64,000 bases of DNA, taken from positions 23,034 to 87,033 of the forward strand of contig NZ_DRGY01000152.1 of assembly GCF_011049865.1 (NCBI RefSeq), read 5' to 3'. The notes below the pieces were generated by a model. The model was not told the DNA's origin and did no database searches. It saw nothing but the letters and a program-made list of their open reading frames with translations. The stretch's first letter is position 1. The number at the start of each line of letters is the position of its first letter. The position numbers and the translations under genes were made by a program. Below are positions 49,474-58,654 of this stretch, one piece after another. Origin of the DNA: Marinobacter antarcticus (GTDB lineage: Bacteria; Pseudomonadota; Gammaproteobacteria; Pseudomonadales; Oleiphilaceae).

Positions 49474-50784
49474 TTACGCCTTAACAATGTGTTCAGCTGG
49501 CTCGCGGTATTTGCCACGGCTGTCGATAATTAGCTTGGCATGTTGTTTGATCATGTCATAGTCGAAGCGGTCGTGATCGGTTGCCAACAATACCGCATCG
49601 AAGGTCGCAAGATTTTCAGCAGTCAGTGGCTCACTGGAGAGCTTGAAACTGTACTCACGCATTTTCGGGAATACGGGCACATGGGGATCCGAATAGGCCA
49701 CAATTGCGCCTTTGCCTTGGATCAGCTCCATGATTTCTACTGCAGGAGACTCCCGCATGTCGTCCACGTTCTTTTTGTAGGCAATGCCCAACACAAGCAC
49801 CCGGCTGTTCTTTAGGGCTTTGCCAGCATCGTTCAAGCCGTCCATCAATTTGCTAATCACGTATTCGGGCATACCCCGGTTTACCTCACCCGACAGTTCG
49901 ATAAAACGGGTGTTCAGCCCGTATTCGCGAGCTTTCCAAGTGAGATAGAAGGGATCTATGGGAATACAATGGCCACCCAGCCCCGGCCCCGGATAATACG
50001 CAGTGAAACCGAACGGTTTAGTCTTGGCCGCGTCTACCACTTCAAAAATATCGATGCCCATGCGATCAGCCACAATCTTCATTTCGTTGACCAAACCGAT
50101 ATTTACTGCGCGGTGTATGTTCTCTAATAACTTGGTCATTTCTGCGGTTTTAGTGGAACTAACCGGCACAATTTGGTCGATGGCGGGCTCATAAAGGGCA
50201 ATGCCTACTTCCAGGCAAGCGGCGGTATGGCCCCCAACCACTTTAGGGATTGTGTGGGTTTTAAAAATCGGATTACCTGGGTCTTCCCGCTCCGGTGAAT
50301 AAACCAGAAATATATCTTCGCCTACCGTAAGGCCGCCTTCTTCAGCTCTTGGCAGCAACTCTTCTTCGGTGGTACCAGGATAAGTTGTACTTTCAAGCGA
50401 GATCACCTGCCCTTTTCGCAGGTACGGCTTGAGAGCGTCCATGGTATTGGTGACGTAGCTTATGTCTGGCTCGCGGTATTTGTTCAGAGGTGTAGGCACG
50501 CATAGAATCAATGCGTCACAGTCGCGGGCCCTGCTAAAGTCAGTAGTAGCCTCGAAACCACTCTTGAAAGCACTCGCCACCAAGTCTGATGAGATATGTT
50601 CAATGTAGCTTTTGCCGGCATTCAAGAGATCAACTTTTGCGATATCTATGTCGATACCGATTACTTTACATCCGACGTCAGCATATCGCAGCATTAGCGG
50701 CAAACCGACATAGCCAAGGCCTGCAATGCCTATTACGGCCTCTTTGTTTTTTAGCTTCGAAAGTAAAACTTCTAGAGTCGACAT
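49474..50784 (-). CDS. wbpA: UDP-N-acetyl-glucosamine 6-dehydrogenase WbpA
   Basis: 436 residues. NAD-binding [12 protein letters not shown] (19-30), [11 protein letters not shown], and the catalytic Cys273 in [12 protein letters not shown]. Oxidises UDP-GlcNAc to UDP-GlcNAcA with two NAD+, first step towards the diacetamido uronic acid. It is the first gene downstream of the ops element at 50842-50853. Confidence 0.96.
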   Translation of the reverse strand: MSTLEVLLSKLKNKEAVIGIAGLGYVGLPLMLRYADVGCKVIGIDIDIAKVDLLNAGKSYIEHISSDLVASAFKSGFEATTDFSRARDCDALILCVPTPLNKYREPDISYVTNTMDALKPYLRKGQVISLESTTYPGTTEEELLPRAEEGGLTVGEDIFLVYSPEREDPGNPIFKTHTIPKVVGGHTAACLEVGIALYEPAIDQIVPVSSTKTAEMTKLLENIHRAVNIGLVNEMKIVADRMGIDIFEVVDAAKTKPFGFTAYYPGPGLGGHCIPIDPFYLTWKAREYGLNTRFIELSGEVNRGMPEYVISKLMDGLNDAGKALKNSRVLVLGIAYKKNVDDMRESPAVEIMELIQGKGAIVAYSDPHVPVFPKMREYSFKLSSEPLTAENLATFDAVLLATDHDRFDYDMIKQHAKLIIDSRGKYREPAEHIVKA

Positions 50785-50841
50785 AGGGTTCTCTGGTTCT
50801 CTGGTTCTGAATTTTGTATGTTTCTAAGTCGCATGTTTTGG

Positions 50842-50853
50842 CACGCTACCGCC
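50842..50853 (-). promoter_or_regulatory. ops element for RfaH
   Basis: On the minus strand the sequence is GGCGGTAGCGTG, an exact match to the operon-polarity-suppressor element read in the non-template strand by RfaH. It lies in the leader between wzz and wbpA, 58 bases before the wbpA ATG and in the sense of transcription of the wbp operon. rfaH is encoded about 1 kb upstream on the same strand. Confidence 0.9.
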
Positions 50854-50904
50854 CCACCGACCAAGCCTCAGCGTTTTAAGGTCACAGGAATAATAAGCAC
50901 ACCG

Positions 50905-50940
50905 ACGAAACGAAAAGCGTCACCGAGTGATGAACGCTTT
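50905..50940 (-). terminator. Terminator after wzz
   Basis: On the minus strand AAAGCG...TCAC pairs with GTGACGCTTT, then TTCGTTTCG. It sits 11 bases past the wzz stop and just before the ops site, so RfaH may act partly by letting polymerase through here. Confidence 0.6.
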
Positions 50941-50950
50941 CAATTCGTCG

Positions 50951-51730
50951 TCACTGAGCGCCGTCACTCGCCAGGCGATCTCTCACTGAAGACGCAAACT
51001 CACTCATAAAAGTCACCAAAACGCCTATCATGAGCCCCAACAACACTGCCAACGCCATAATCAAACTGCGCTTCGGGGCTATTTTTTCAGCGCTTTGACG
51101 GCTGGTAACGAGTAGTTCAACGTCATCAAGACCCACGAGCTGAAGCTCAAGCTTCGAACGATTCTCAATTGCACTGGCAATTGCTTCACCGGCATCCTTT
51201 TCACCTTTCAGCAAGTCAACAGTCCTTCCCAGTGATTGTATCTGGCTCTCCAGACTGGCTTGCTCTACTTTTACTAGGCGCCCTTGAGAGTCAGCAACTT
51301 TGGCTATCAACGCTTCATGAACAGCTTTTACGGATTTACTATTTTCAGCCGTAGTACTGCTGTTGAATTGAATAAGGCCGGTATCTTCAGGATTACTGAA
51401 GGACACATCAAAAGGCATTTTTTTATCATGCTCGGCTCGATAAGCCGATTGCGCCTCCGGCAACCAACGATTTTCCAGTGTTGCAATTGCCGTTGTAGGC
51501 GGCTGAACAAAGGTGCCGCCGTCTTTTTGGGCCACCTGAACCAGGCTAACGTATTGGTATTCGTTCGGTGTTAACAGCGCGTAGGCCAAACCCGCAAGCG
51601 TAATTGCAACGAAAACGGCGTAGAAGGCCCGGCGCCTGCGAATAAAGATCGCGGCAAGATCGACCAGGCTGATCTCATCAGAATAGTCTGTCCGGTGATT
51701 GTTAGGAGAAGTCATTTGTTGATCTTGCAT
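50951..51730 (-). CDS. wzz: O-antigen chain-length regulator Wzz
   Basis: 259 residues. Two membrane helices (about 35-57 and 220-245) around a periplasmic coiled domain, the Wzz/PCP-1 plan; the N-terminal cytoplasmic part has DEISLVDLAAIFIRRRR. Short for Wzz (about 320-350). Alternative ATG at 51715. Sets the modal length of Wzy polymers. It precedes wbpA as in P. aeruginosa, but a terminator and the ops site separate the two. Confidence 0.88.
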   Translation of the reverse strand: MQDQQMTSPNNHRTDYSDEISLVDLAAIFIRRRRAFYAVFVAITLAGLAYALLTPNEYQYVSLVQVAQKDGGTFVQPPTTAIATLENRWLPEAQSAYRAEHDKKMPFDVSFSNPEDTGLIQFNSSTTAENSKSVKAVHEALIAKVADSQGRLVKVEQASLESQIQSLGRTVDLLKGEKDAGEAIASAIENRSKLELQLVGLDDVELLVTSRQSAEKIAPKRSLIMALAVLLGLMIGVLVTFMSEFASSVRDRLASDGAQ

Positions 51731-51862
51731 TAACGTCGAGTCCCAAAAATAGCTTGTGATCTGGGCACGTGATTCAGCTAAATCAGATGCCAGCTTTATT
51801 CGGACTGTATTCTACAGATTCCGCCTACTAATTTCCGTCATCAGATAAGGAAATTCCCCGAT

Positions 51863-52342
51863 TTAACGTTTTATCGCCGAAACCGGCACCTTCACCCGCT
51901 GATGCTTTTGCATAAAGCTAATGAGCACGATGGCCCGCTCTTCGCCATCATACGCCTGAAATACTGCATTGATGCCTTCAAACGCCCCCTCACTCATTTG
52001 AACCGCTTCGCCATGCTTGAGCCCGCCCTGCTGCGTAATGGCATTCAGGCTGTCTTTGACGTGCTGAATAATTTCATCGGAGATGGCTGCCGGCTTGTTC
52101 GCAAAACTGACAACCCTTAGAACGCCGCGGGTTGAGCGAATTTTTGCCCAGTTGGGATCGGTCTGTTCGAGATTGACGAACATATAACCACGAAACAGTG
52201 GTTCAAGCTTTTGGGCACGTTTTCCGGATTTGATTTTTTCTACCTGAACTTTCGGGTAGAAGCAGTCAACGTCCTGATTCTGCAGGTGGGCAAGCGCCCG
52301 ATCGCCTTGTGCGGGCTTGTGCTGGAGAGCGTACCAAGTCAT
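51863..52342 (-). CDS. rfaH: Transcription antitermination protein RfaH
   Basis: 159 residues. NusG-like N-terminal domain (MTWYALQHKPAQGDRALAHL, LFRGYMFVNL) and a short C-terminal KOW-type domain ending VKVPVSAIKR. The full RfaH length and lack of nusG neighbours argue for RfaH. It loads at ops elements and suppresses pausing and Rho termination in long surface-polysaccharide operons. Next to its probable target. Confidence 0.92.
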   Translation of the reverse strand: MTWYALQHKPAQGDRALAHLQNQDVDCFYPKVQVEKIKSGKRAQKLEPLFRGYMFVNLEQTDPNWAKIRSTRGVLRVVSFANKPAAISDEIIQHVKDSLNAITQQGGLKHGEAVQMSEGAFEGINAVFQAYDGEERAIVLISFMQKHQRVKVPVSAIKR

Positions 52343-52388
52343 ACGGTTCCGATGTCAGTTAGTGGGGAACGTTGATTCTAAAAGCGCA

Positions 52389-53165
52389 TCAAAAATACCA
52401 GTTTCCTGCCGCAATAAAATACGGGTTTAGCACATTCTCTTTGCCGTACTGCAAAGGCGCGCCTTCCAAGGTGTGTACGTTACCGCCTGCGGCAAGCAAC
52501 ACGGCGTGTGCGGCGGCGGTATCCCACTCGCAGGTAGGGCCCATGCGCGGGTATATGTCGGCCTGCCCTTCGGCTATTCGGCAAAACTTGAGCGAGCTGC
52601 CAGCCTGGACTGTTTCATGGGCGCCCAGCGATTCGATGAAAGCGCGGGTTTCATCATTCAGGTGGTTCTTGCTCGCAACAACGCGCCTGGTTGTTTGCGG
52701 TTGCGCCACTCCGATGCGTTGAATTTGCCCTGCCTGGTCACGCTTGCTGGCGCCCTCCCCTTTGATGCCCCAGAATGCCTCTTGCAGCGCCGGGGCCGTG
52801 ACAACACCCATCACCGGTTCGCCGTTCTCAATCAAAGCAATATTGACTGTGAACTCCCCGGAGCGCTGGGTAAATTCTTTGGTGCCATCAATGGGATCCA
52901 CCAGCCAGAACCGCTGCCAATGTTTGCGCTCATCCCACGGGGCCTGAGCGCCCTCCTCTGAGAGGATTGGAATATCCCGGCTGATGTGTCGCAGGCCTTC
53001 CAGAATAATGTCATGGCTGGCCACGTCTGCTGCGGTGATCGGCGATTGGTCTTCTTTATAGCTCACGTTGAAATCCGATTGGTAAATGCGCAGCACCTCC
53101 GCGCCGGCCCTGTCGGCTATTTTGAGCACGTCTGCAAGAATTGAGCTGTGGTGCATGGTTTGCAT
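52389..53165 (-). CDS. cysQ: 3'(2'),5'-bisphosphate nucleotidase CysQ
   Basis: 258 residues from the ATG at 53165 (ATG at 53156 also possible; a longer frame to 53210 lacks a ribosome site). Inositol-monophosphatase fold with LSEEGAQ, DPIDGTKEF (90-98) and CEWDTAAAHA metal motifs. Hydrolyses PAP to AMP in sulfate assimilation. It leads the minus-strand series into rfaH with a 46-base gap. Confidence 0.94.
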   Translation of the reverse strand: MQTMHHSSILADVLKIADRAGAEVLRIYQSDFNVSYKEDQSPITAADVASHDIILEGLRHISRDIPILSEEGAQAPWDERKHWQRFWLVDPIDGTKEFTQRSGEFTVNIALIENGEPVMGVVTAPALQEAFWGIKGEGASKRDQAGQIQRIGVAQPQTTRRVVASKNHLNDETRAFIESLGAHETVQAGSSLKFCRIAEGQADIYPRMGPTCEWDTAAAHAVLLAAGGNVHTLEGAPLQYGKENVLNPYFIAAGNWYF

Positions 53166-53332
53166 CCTGTCTCGCTTTTGGTGTTTTAGGCTATTAATCA
53201 AAAGAATCAATCAAGAGTATCAAATAGTGAGCCCCTGCCCCACGCAAGCTTTCCCCAGCGGGCGCTTTCAGGCAATCTGGTCGATCTGATTCCCCGAACG
53301 CTCTAGCCCTAACAGATAGAAGGCTGTTGTAC

Positions 53333-55597
53333 ATGAAACGTCACTCTACCGGAGGCACGGCCGGCTTATTTTTGGGCTCATGGCGCTGTAACCCCGGGCT
53401 CGCTGCCCTGGCGCTTGGTGCAATTTTGCTAATGATCGCAGCCGGTTCAGTTCAAGCCCAGCCGTTTACGCTGCCGGGCATACCCGGGTTTTCAGCGCAA
53501 ACGCAGGAGCCAGAGAAGGCGTCGCCTGAGGAGCTGGAAGCCTCACTGAATACCACAATACAAGCCCTGCAAGATGATGAGAGCCGGGAATCTCTGGTCA
53601 AGCAGCTCAAAACCATACAGCAAGGGCTGCAGGCGGAATCGTTGCAAGCCGCCAATGAATCGGCCGTTGACCACGGGCTGCTGGGTGCGCTTGCCAATTT
53701 TTTCGGCGAAGCGGCCAATCCCGACAGCTCCGAAAAAACCTCTCTGGGCAAGTGGAAGTCGAATTTTCGCAACGCTTATCTCGCGGCTGAAAAACTCTTA
53801 ACCGGGATGTCGTTTCGCGTATTCGCCGAAACCATAGCCGGCGTTACCGTATGGTTGATCGCACTGTGGGGACTTTCCCGTCTGGCTCGCTTGCTGTACG
53901 CATGGCAGGGCTGGCCGGTGCAGATGCCAAGGCAGCCCAGGCCGTGGATGCTGATCGCGCATCTGGCGCGGCGGCTTTTGCCCTGGCTGATTACCTTTAC
54001 AGCGCTTTTAGCCGGCCTGCCGACGTCGGGCATGTCGGAAGCCGCTCAAAACACCGTGCTTATTCTGGCCTACGCCGCTCTGAGCGCCCGAGGCCTGACC
54101 ACATTCTTTGATGTGACCATTTCTGTTTTCTCCAGCGGCCATCGCCTGACCGCCGTTCTTATCCTTCGCCGCAGAATGCTGGTGCCGCTGTTCATCATCG
54201 GCGTGCTATTCGCCCTTGAGGATGCTTTGGGTACAAGCGAACTCACCGACCAACTCGGCGTGGAACTGGCCAGCGCGCTTGCGCTGACCTTCAGCATAAT
54301 CGCCGCCCTGCTGAGCTTTTTCCTTATCGTTCGAAACCGCCGGCCGGTTACTCACCTGATTCGCAACCGCCCTTACACGCAACGCCAGAACCAGGGTGTG
54401 TGGCGGGAAGTGACCGCCCTTCTGGCCCGGCTTTGGCATATACCCATGCTAGTGGCTATCAGCGCCTCGGTGGTCGCTGTTTTTGCAAACGGCGGAGAGG
54501 CCGATGCGGCGCTGGGCAAAGCCATGATCTGCGCGCTGCTGCTTGCAGCAACACTCGCGATTCAGGGCCTGATTGGCATTCAGGAAACTCGGCCCAAACA
54601 CCACGCACTGAGTAAATTCAGCGGAAGGCTGGTGCGCTTCGGCTACCGTTTGGTGCAAACCGCTGCGTGGCTGATTTTCTTTGAACTGGTGTTGCAGATA
54701 TGGGACTTGTCGCTACTGGGTTTGGCAGGCAAACCGCCGGTGAGCATTGGCCTGGCGGGCAGCGTGGTTGGCGTGATCCTCACGTGGCTGATTGCCAATC
54801 TTGTCTGGATTTTTGTGGATGAACTTCTGGAGCGGGCGTTGCACGGCGGAGATCGCAAAACGCGAATCAACCCGGCAAGGGCTCAAACCATTGTGCCCAT
54901 TGCAAGAAACACACTGCTGGTCATCATCATAATCGTCGCTATATTAGTGGGGCTCTCTTCCTTAGGCGTCGACGTAACGCCACTGCTGGCGGGTGCCGGC
55001 ATCATCGGCCTGGCGGTCGGTTTTGGCGCCCAGACTCTGGTTCAGGATTTGATCACCGGCTTGTTCATTGTGGTTGAAGACTCCATGTCAGTTGGCGATT
55101 TTGTGGAGATCAACGGTTTTATGGGAACCGTGGAAGGCTTCAACTTGCGCACCGTGCGGCTACGGGACCTTGAAGGCGTTGTTCACCACATCACTTTCAG
55201 CAAAATCAGCTCCATTCACAACATGTCGCGGCAGTTTGGTATTGCGCTGATCAAGATCCGGATTCCGAGAGAACTGCCCATTGATGACGCCATACTGTTA
55301 ATGACAGAAACCGCAGAAGAGCTGCGCACGCAACCGGATATGCGATGGCTAATCTGGTCGCCGCTTGAAATGCAGGGCATTCACTCATTTGAGGAAGGCT
55401 GCCCGGTGTTGCGGATGCGAATGCGCACAAAACCCGAGTGCCAGTGGGATGTTTCCCGGGCGTTTAATCTGTTGCTTAAGCGCAACATGGAAGAGCGCTA
55501 TATTGATGTTGCGGCACCGAGGATTAGTGTGCAGATGGATGCGGAAGGGGGTGGCCGTTCGTCGGTTATAGAGGGGCGGCATAGTCCTGAGGCCTGA
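53333..55597 (+). CDS. MscS-family mechanosensitive channel, large periplasmic form
   Basis: 754 residues from the ATG at 53333. A signal-like hydrophobic segment ending VQAQPF, a periplasmic coiled region (about 50-150), about ten membrane helices, and the MscS pore and beta domain near 530-640 (AGAGIIGLAVGFGAQTLVQD pore helix, VGDFVEINGFMGTVEGFNLR). It opens under membrane tension to release solutes. Closer to YnaI/YbdG-type long MscS than to MscS itself. Monocistronic. Confidence 0.93.
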   Translation: MKRHSTGGTAGLFLGSWRCNPGLAALALGAILLMIAAGSVQAQPFTLPGIPGFSAQTQEPEKASPEELEASLNTTIQALQDDESRESLVKQLKTIQQGLQAESLQAANESAVDHGLLGALANFFGEAANPDSSEKTSLGKWKSNFRNAYLAAEKLLTGMSFRVFAETIAGVTVWLIALWGLSRLARLLYAWQGWPVQMPRQPRPWMLIAHLARRLLPWLITFTALLAGLPTSGMSEAAQNTVLILAYAALSARGLTTFFDVTISVFSSGHRLTAVLILRRRMLVPLFIIGVLFALEDALGTSELTDQLGVELASALALTFSIIAALLSFFLIVRNRRPVTHLIRNRPYTQRQNQGVWREVTALLARLWHIPMLVAISASVVAVFANGGEADAALGKAMICALLLAATLAIQGLIGIQETRPKHHALSKFSGRLVRFGYRLVQTAAWLIFFELVLQIWDLSLLGLAGKPPVSIGLAGSVVGVILTWLIANLVWIFVDELLERALHGGDRKTRINPARAQTIVPIARNTLLVIIIIVAILVGLSSLGVDVTPLLAGAGIIGLAVGFGAQTLVQDLITGLFIVVEDSMSVGDFVEINGFMGTVEGFNLRTVRLRDLEGVVHHITFSKISSIHNMSRQFGIALIKIRIPRELPIDDAILLMTETAEELRTQPDMRWLIWSPLEMQGIHSFEEGCPVLRMRMRTKPECQWDVSRAFNLLLKRNMEERYIDVAAPRISVQMDAEGGGRSSVIEGRHSPEA

Positions 55598-55662
55598 GGG
55601 TACGCTGCGGAGACAGAGGCTGTGGTCGCCGGAGACTTTACAAAGGATCAAGCCCCTCTTTT

Positions 55663-55679
55663 GCTGTGCCTGTCCATGA
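55663..55679 (+). repeat. 17-bp repeat, copy A
   Basis: GCTGTGCCTGTCCATGA. The same word occurs at 57857-57873 and, with one change, at 59812-59828, where it ends the RAYT 3' tails. This copy has no RAYT tail before it and marks the left side of the accessory island. Confidence 0.7.
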
Positions 55680-55685
55680 CCACTT

Positions 55686-55707
55686 ATAGCAACACATTTG
55701 TTGCTAT
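55686..55707. promoter_or_regulatory. Candidate HipB-2 operator (palindrome)
   Basis: ATAGCAACA / TGTTGCTAT, a perfect 9-bp inverted repeat with a four-base centre, 62 bases upstream of the hipB-2 start. Position and form fit an autoregulatory operator. Confidence 0.55.
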
Positions 55708-55769
55708 TACTTTTCAAAGCATCTAATATGTTTCTTATTACTTAAAAAGCAACTTATGCGTTTACATAA

Positions 55770-56126
55770 ATGACCCCACTACTGCAACAACTCAAACATC
55801 GACGATTAACGCTCGGCCTCAAGCAACGCGATATGATGCTACGCGTTGGGGTCTCGCGCCAACAGTACCAACGCTTGGAATCCAAGGGAAATCCCAGGCT
55901 GGATACTCTGGAACTGATAGCGAAAGGCCTTAACAGCACACTCATGCTTATCCCCGAAGATAAGCTCAGCGCGGTTCGCGCCGTGCTGGAGAAAGAAGTT
56001 GGAAATTCTGATATGGGTTCACCCACACCGGATAAATCGCCAGAATCTGCCAAAGATAACAGGAAACAAAGCCTGGTTGATAACCCATGGCAAGGTTTAC
56101 TGGGGGAAGACATTGATGAGCGATGA
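55770..56126 (+). CDS. hipB: HipB-type antitoxin / XRE repressor (module 2)
   Basis: 118 residues. XRE helix-turn-helix (LKQRDMMLRVGVSRQQYQRL over two helices) then a polar tail rich in Ser, Pro, Lys and Asp (about 80-118), longer than module 1. Overlaps hipA-2 by 11 bases, the same overlap as in module 1. Should repress through the palindrome at 55686-55707 and hold HipA-2. Confidence 0.85.
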   Translation: MTPLLQQLKHRRLTLGLKQRDMMLRVGVSRQQYQRLESKGNPRLDTLELIAKGLNSTLMLIPEDKLSAVRAVLEKEVGNSDMGSPTPDKSPESAKDNRKQSLVDNPWQGLLGEDIDER

Positions 56127-57384
56127 TTTCACGGAAGAAGTGAGCGCACTCCGCTTGACGCTGCACGGTAAACTGGTTGGCTACCTGGCCGGTTTTCAGG
56201 GCGGGCGCAATGTTTTAAGCTTTGCTGAGAGCTTCCGAACAGATACGAACCGTCCCACATTCAGCTTGATTACTCACCCGGTATTCCCACACGCAGAGAA
56301 ATTGATTGCCGAAGCCTGGACAAGAACTCAAAAACTGCATCCCGTACTGTCTAATTTGCTTCCCGAAGGGGCGTTGAGAGCGTTAGTTGCGCAAGGGCTC
56401 AAAGTTCACACCGATAATGAATTCCACATTTTTTCTCATCTGGGGGAAGACCTGCCAGGCGCTTTAGTAGCCGAGCCCATGAAGCCAGAAGATGTACCAA
56501 AGAGTGTTCTTGGCACTCGTGGCAACGCCAGAGCCGTTACGTTTCAGAAAACCTCTTCCGGCAATAAGTTTTCTCTGGCCGGTGTTCAAATGAAGTTTTC
56601 AATGAAAGCCATTGATGGTCGTTACACTCTTTCAAAAGGCAATATTCTGGGCGACTGGATTGTTAAAACACCGTCTACGTTACACAGAAATGTACCAGCC
56701 AACGAGTTCACCGCCATGACGCTGGCGGCACTCGCCGGAATCAATATTCCTGACATCGAACTGGTTGAATTAAGCAACCTGGACAACCTCCCCCAGATAA
56801 ACCTGCCCGATGAGAAACAGGCTTTTGCGATCAAGCGCTTTGATCGCGACAATGGCACCCGCATCCACATGGAAGACTTCGCCCAAGTGCTAATGAAGTA
56901 CCCTCACGAGAAATATAATTCGGCAAGTTATGAACAAATCGGCCGAATTCTCTACAAATTTTCCGGCGACGGGCTAGTCGATGCGCAACAATTCGCCAGG
57001 CGATTGCTGGTAAATATTCTTCTCGCTAATGGCGATGCGCACCTAAAGAACTGGAGCCTGCTTTATTCCGACCAGGTTACCCCCCGGCTCTCGCCTGCCT
57101 ACGATATCGTCACAACCAGCGTTTACATTGAGAATGAAACACAATACGCGCTCAACCTGGCAAAAACCAAAGACTGGTATGGCGTTTCATATGCGCATTT
57201 CCAATCCTGGGCTGGCCGGTCCGACATTCCGTGGAGAGCAATTAAGCCACACCTGGATGACACAATGGAAAAAGCAAGAGATCTGTGGCCAAAGGCCATC
57301 GGAAACCTACCTATGAATGAAGGCCACAAGCGAAAGCTCAAAAAACACTGGAGCAAACTGGAAAGCGATTTTCGTATTCTGTGA
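56116..57384 (+). CDS. hipA: HipA-type kinase toxin (module 2)
   Basis: 422 residues from the ATG at 56116, which has GGGGGAAGA upstream; a longer frame from 55999 runs inside hipB in another frame and is rejected. Motifs: SLAGVQMK (Ser153 region), DWIVKTPS, NGDAHLKN (Asp307) and AYDIVTTS. Only moderately like module 1, so it is not a recent duplicate. It ends 11 bases before the RAYT remnant. Confidence 0.92.
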   Translation: MSDDFTEEVSALRLTLHGKLVGYLAGFQGGRNVLSFAESFRTDTNRPTFSLITHPVFPHAEKLIAEAWTRTQKLHPVLSNLLPEGALRALVAQGLKVHTDNEFHIFSHLGEDLPGALVAEPMKPEDVPKSVLGTRGNARAVTFQKTSSGNKFSLAGVQMKFSMKAIDGRYTLSKGNILGDWIVKTPSTLHRNVPANEFTAMTLAALAGINIPDIELVELSNLDNLPQINLPDEKQAFAIKRFDRDNGTRIHMEDFAQVLMKYPHEKYNSASYEQIGRILYKFSGDGLVDAQQFARRLLVNILLANGDAHLKNWSLLYSDQVTPRLSPAYDIVTTSVYIENETQYALNLAKTKDWYGVSYAHFQSWAGRSDIPWRAIKPHLDDTMEKARDLWPKAIGNLPMNEGHKRKLKKHWSKLESDFRIL

Positions 57385-57395
57385 AATAGGGGCAT

Positions 57396-57663
57396 TACCA
57401 AGACCGTGTTACCGGGCGCAGTTACGAGCATCGACGGGCCTGGATTGAGGATGAATGCACAGGTCATTTTTGGGAAAGCAGATTCAAATTCCAGGCATTA
57501 GACACAGAAGAAGCCCTCCTCGCCTGCATGGCCTATGTAGACCTGAATCCCATACGGGCTGCCATGGCAGATACTCCAGAAACGCCGGAACGACAAACGC
57601 GGGGCCATTGATGAAAAAGCGCTGCCCATTCTACAAAGGCTGAACCTGGACCCAGGCCGCTTA
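57396..57663 (+). pseudogene. RAYT transposase remnant with internal deletions
   Basis: The frame from 57396 reads [16 protein letters not shown], a typical N-terminal part of a REP-associated tyrosine transposase, then jumps to [11 protein letters not shown] and [18 protein letters not shown], and ends at TGA near 57612. Compared with the copy at 58768-59619, three blocks are missing: the HUH core, the region after MADTPET, and the C-terminal end before the shared tail. The second junction shows a short CCGGA/CGGA microhomology. It cannot encode a working transposase, but it keeps N-terminal bases lost from the other copy. Confidence 0.8.
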
Positions 57664-57873
57664 GTCTCCCCCATTCCTTGATCGGCAACCCATCGGCACC
57701 TCTGCCGAGAACGCCCCCTGCCTGAAATTCGGTGATTCCGACGTTTTGCACCGGAATGCCGCCGTGAATTGACCGTAACTCCGAAATAGACGCATCAGAA
57801 ACGACAAAGGCCCGAAGTTCGAAACCGTCGGGCCTTTGGGTATCACGTCAGGCTATGCTGTGCCTGTCCATGA
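57664..57873 (+). repeat. RAYT 3' tail, copy 1 (hairpin and 17-bp repeat B)
   Basis: About 210 bases closely matching 59620-59828. It contains the hairpin AAAGGCCCGA (57806-57815) / TCGGGCCTTT (57828-57837) and ends with the 17-bp repeat at 57857-57873. No gene seen. Confidence 0.8.
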
Positions 57874-57953
57874 TCACTATTTTGAGTTAGATTGTTGGCG
57901 TCTACACTCAGACTCGTATATTCTTTGTATATACAACTGGATTAAGGAATACA

Positions 57954-58238
57954 ATGACACTCAAATGCTCATCTGCAGTAAAGCAGAAGCTGGCCGAGAA
58001 GCACGGCGTCAGCTTGGAAGAGATTCAGCAGTGTTTTGCTAACCGAGAAGCTGGTCTACTTGAAGACACACGAGAGGATCACAAGACCGACCCAGCAACA
58101 CAGTGGTTTATTGCTGAAACGGATTACGGTCGCCTCCTAAAGATAATATTTATCCTCAAGAATGGCGATATTTTATTAAAGACGGCGTATGGCCCGAACG
58201 CGAAAGAAGAAGCCATCTACGCAAAATACGCCCACTAA
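57954..58238 (+). CDS. BrnT-like toxin (small RelE-fold-like protein)
   Basis: 94 residues. The pattern HGVSLEEIQQCFANRE, then WFIAETDYGRLLKIIF and KTAYGPNAKEEAIYAKYA recalls BrnT-superfamily toxins often mislabelled as ADP-ribosyl-(dinitrogen reductase) hydrolase. AAGGA precedes the ATG. The next gene, 55 bases on, looks like its CopG/BrnA antitoxin; toxin-first order is typical of BrnTA. Function is by family resemblance and pairing. Confidence 0.7.
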   Translation: MTLKCSSAVKQKLAEKHGVSLEEIQQCFANREAGLLEDTREDHKTDPATQWFIAETDYGRLLKIIFILKNGDILLKTAYGPNAKEEAIYAKYAH

Positions 58239-58293
58239 TCAGTGATAGTCGCAGAAAGTAAGTGAAGAAATCCGAAGCGACGGGAGAGTTAAT

Positions 58294-58632
58294 ATGAGCA
58301 AGAAAACAGTAGGGACCTCGGAAGCCTGGGAAGAAGGCGACTTGGGCCAAAACGAAGAATTTGTCCGTGTATCCAAAAACGTTGACGATACCGCGCTGAA
58401 TGAAGCTGCCGGCCTACAGCCAATCTCTATTCGTTTGCAAAAATCACTGATTGAAGATTTCAAGATGATCGCGGAGATCAATGGCATTGGGTACCAGCCT
58501 TTGATTCGCCAGGTGTTGAAACGGTTTGCGGACTCAGAAAAGCGACGGATACTGCGTGAAAAATCTGCAGAAATACGTGCTCTTGGGGATGACGATCCTA
58601 ACGGCGGTGAAAACAAGCAGGCGTTTGGGTAA
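58294..58632 (+). CDS. BrnA/CopG-like antitoxin
   Basis: 112 residues. A ribbon-helix-helix segment (PISIRLQKSLIEDFKMIAEI then GIGYQPLIRQVLKRF, about 62-100) follows a polar N-terminus. GGGAGAG lies about 7 bases before the ATG. RHH antitoxins bind the toxin with one end and the operon promoter with the other. The promoter would lie before the toxin gene (57874-57953). Confidence 0.72.
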   Translation: MSKKTVGTSEAWEEGDLGQNEEFVRVSKNVDDTALNEAAGLQPISIRLQKSLIEDFKMIAEINGIGYQPLIRQVLKRFADSEKRRILREKSAEIRALGDDDPNGGENKQAFG

Positions 58633-58654
58633 CTCGGAGGGTAATCCCCCCAAT

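Noticed and set aside
50785-50841. Near-repeat CAGAGAACCAGAGAACC before wbpA as a binding site.
   Set aside because: A short tandem GGTTCTCT-type repeat close to the ribosome site; too simple to assign a function.
51818-51827. GGCGGAAT on the minus strand before wzz as a second ops site.
   Set aside because: Only the first five bases match the core GGCGGTAG; the exact site at 50842-50853 explains RfaH use better.
55999-56115. Extended start of hipA-2 inside hipB-2.
   Set aside because: This stretch is the hipB-2 coding region in another frame; ATG 56116 has a good ribosome site and the 11-base overlap seen in module 1.
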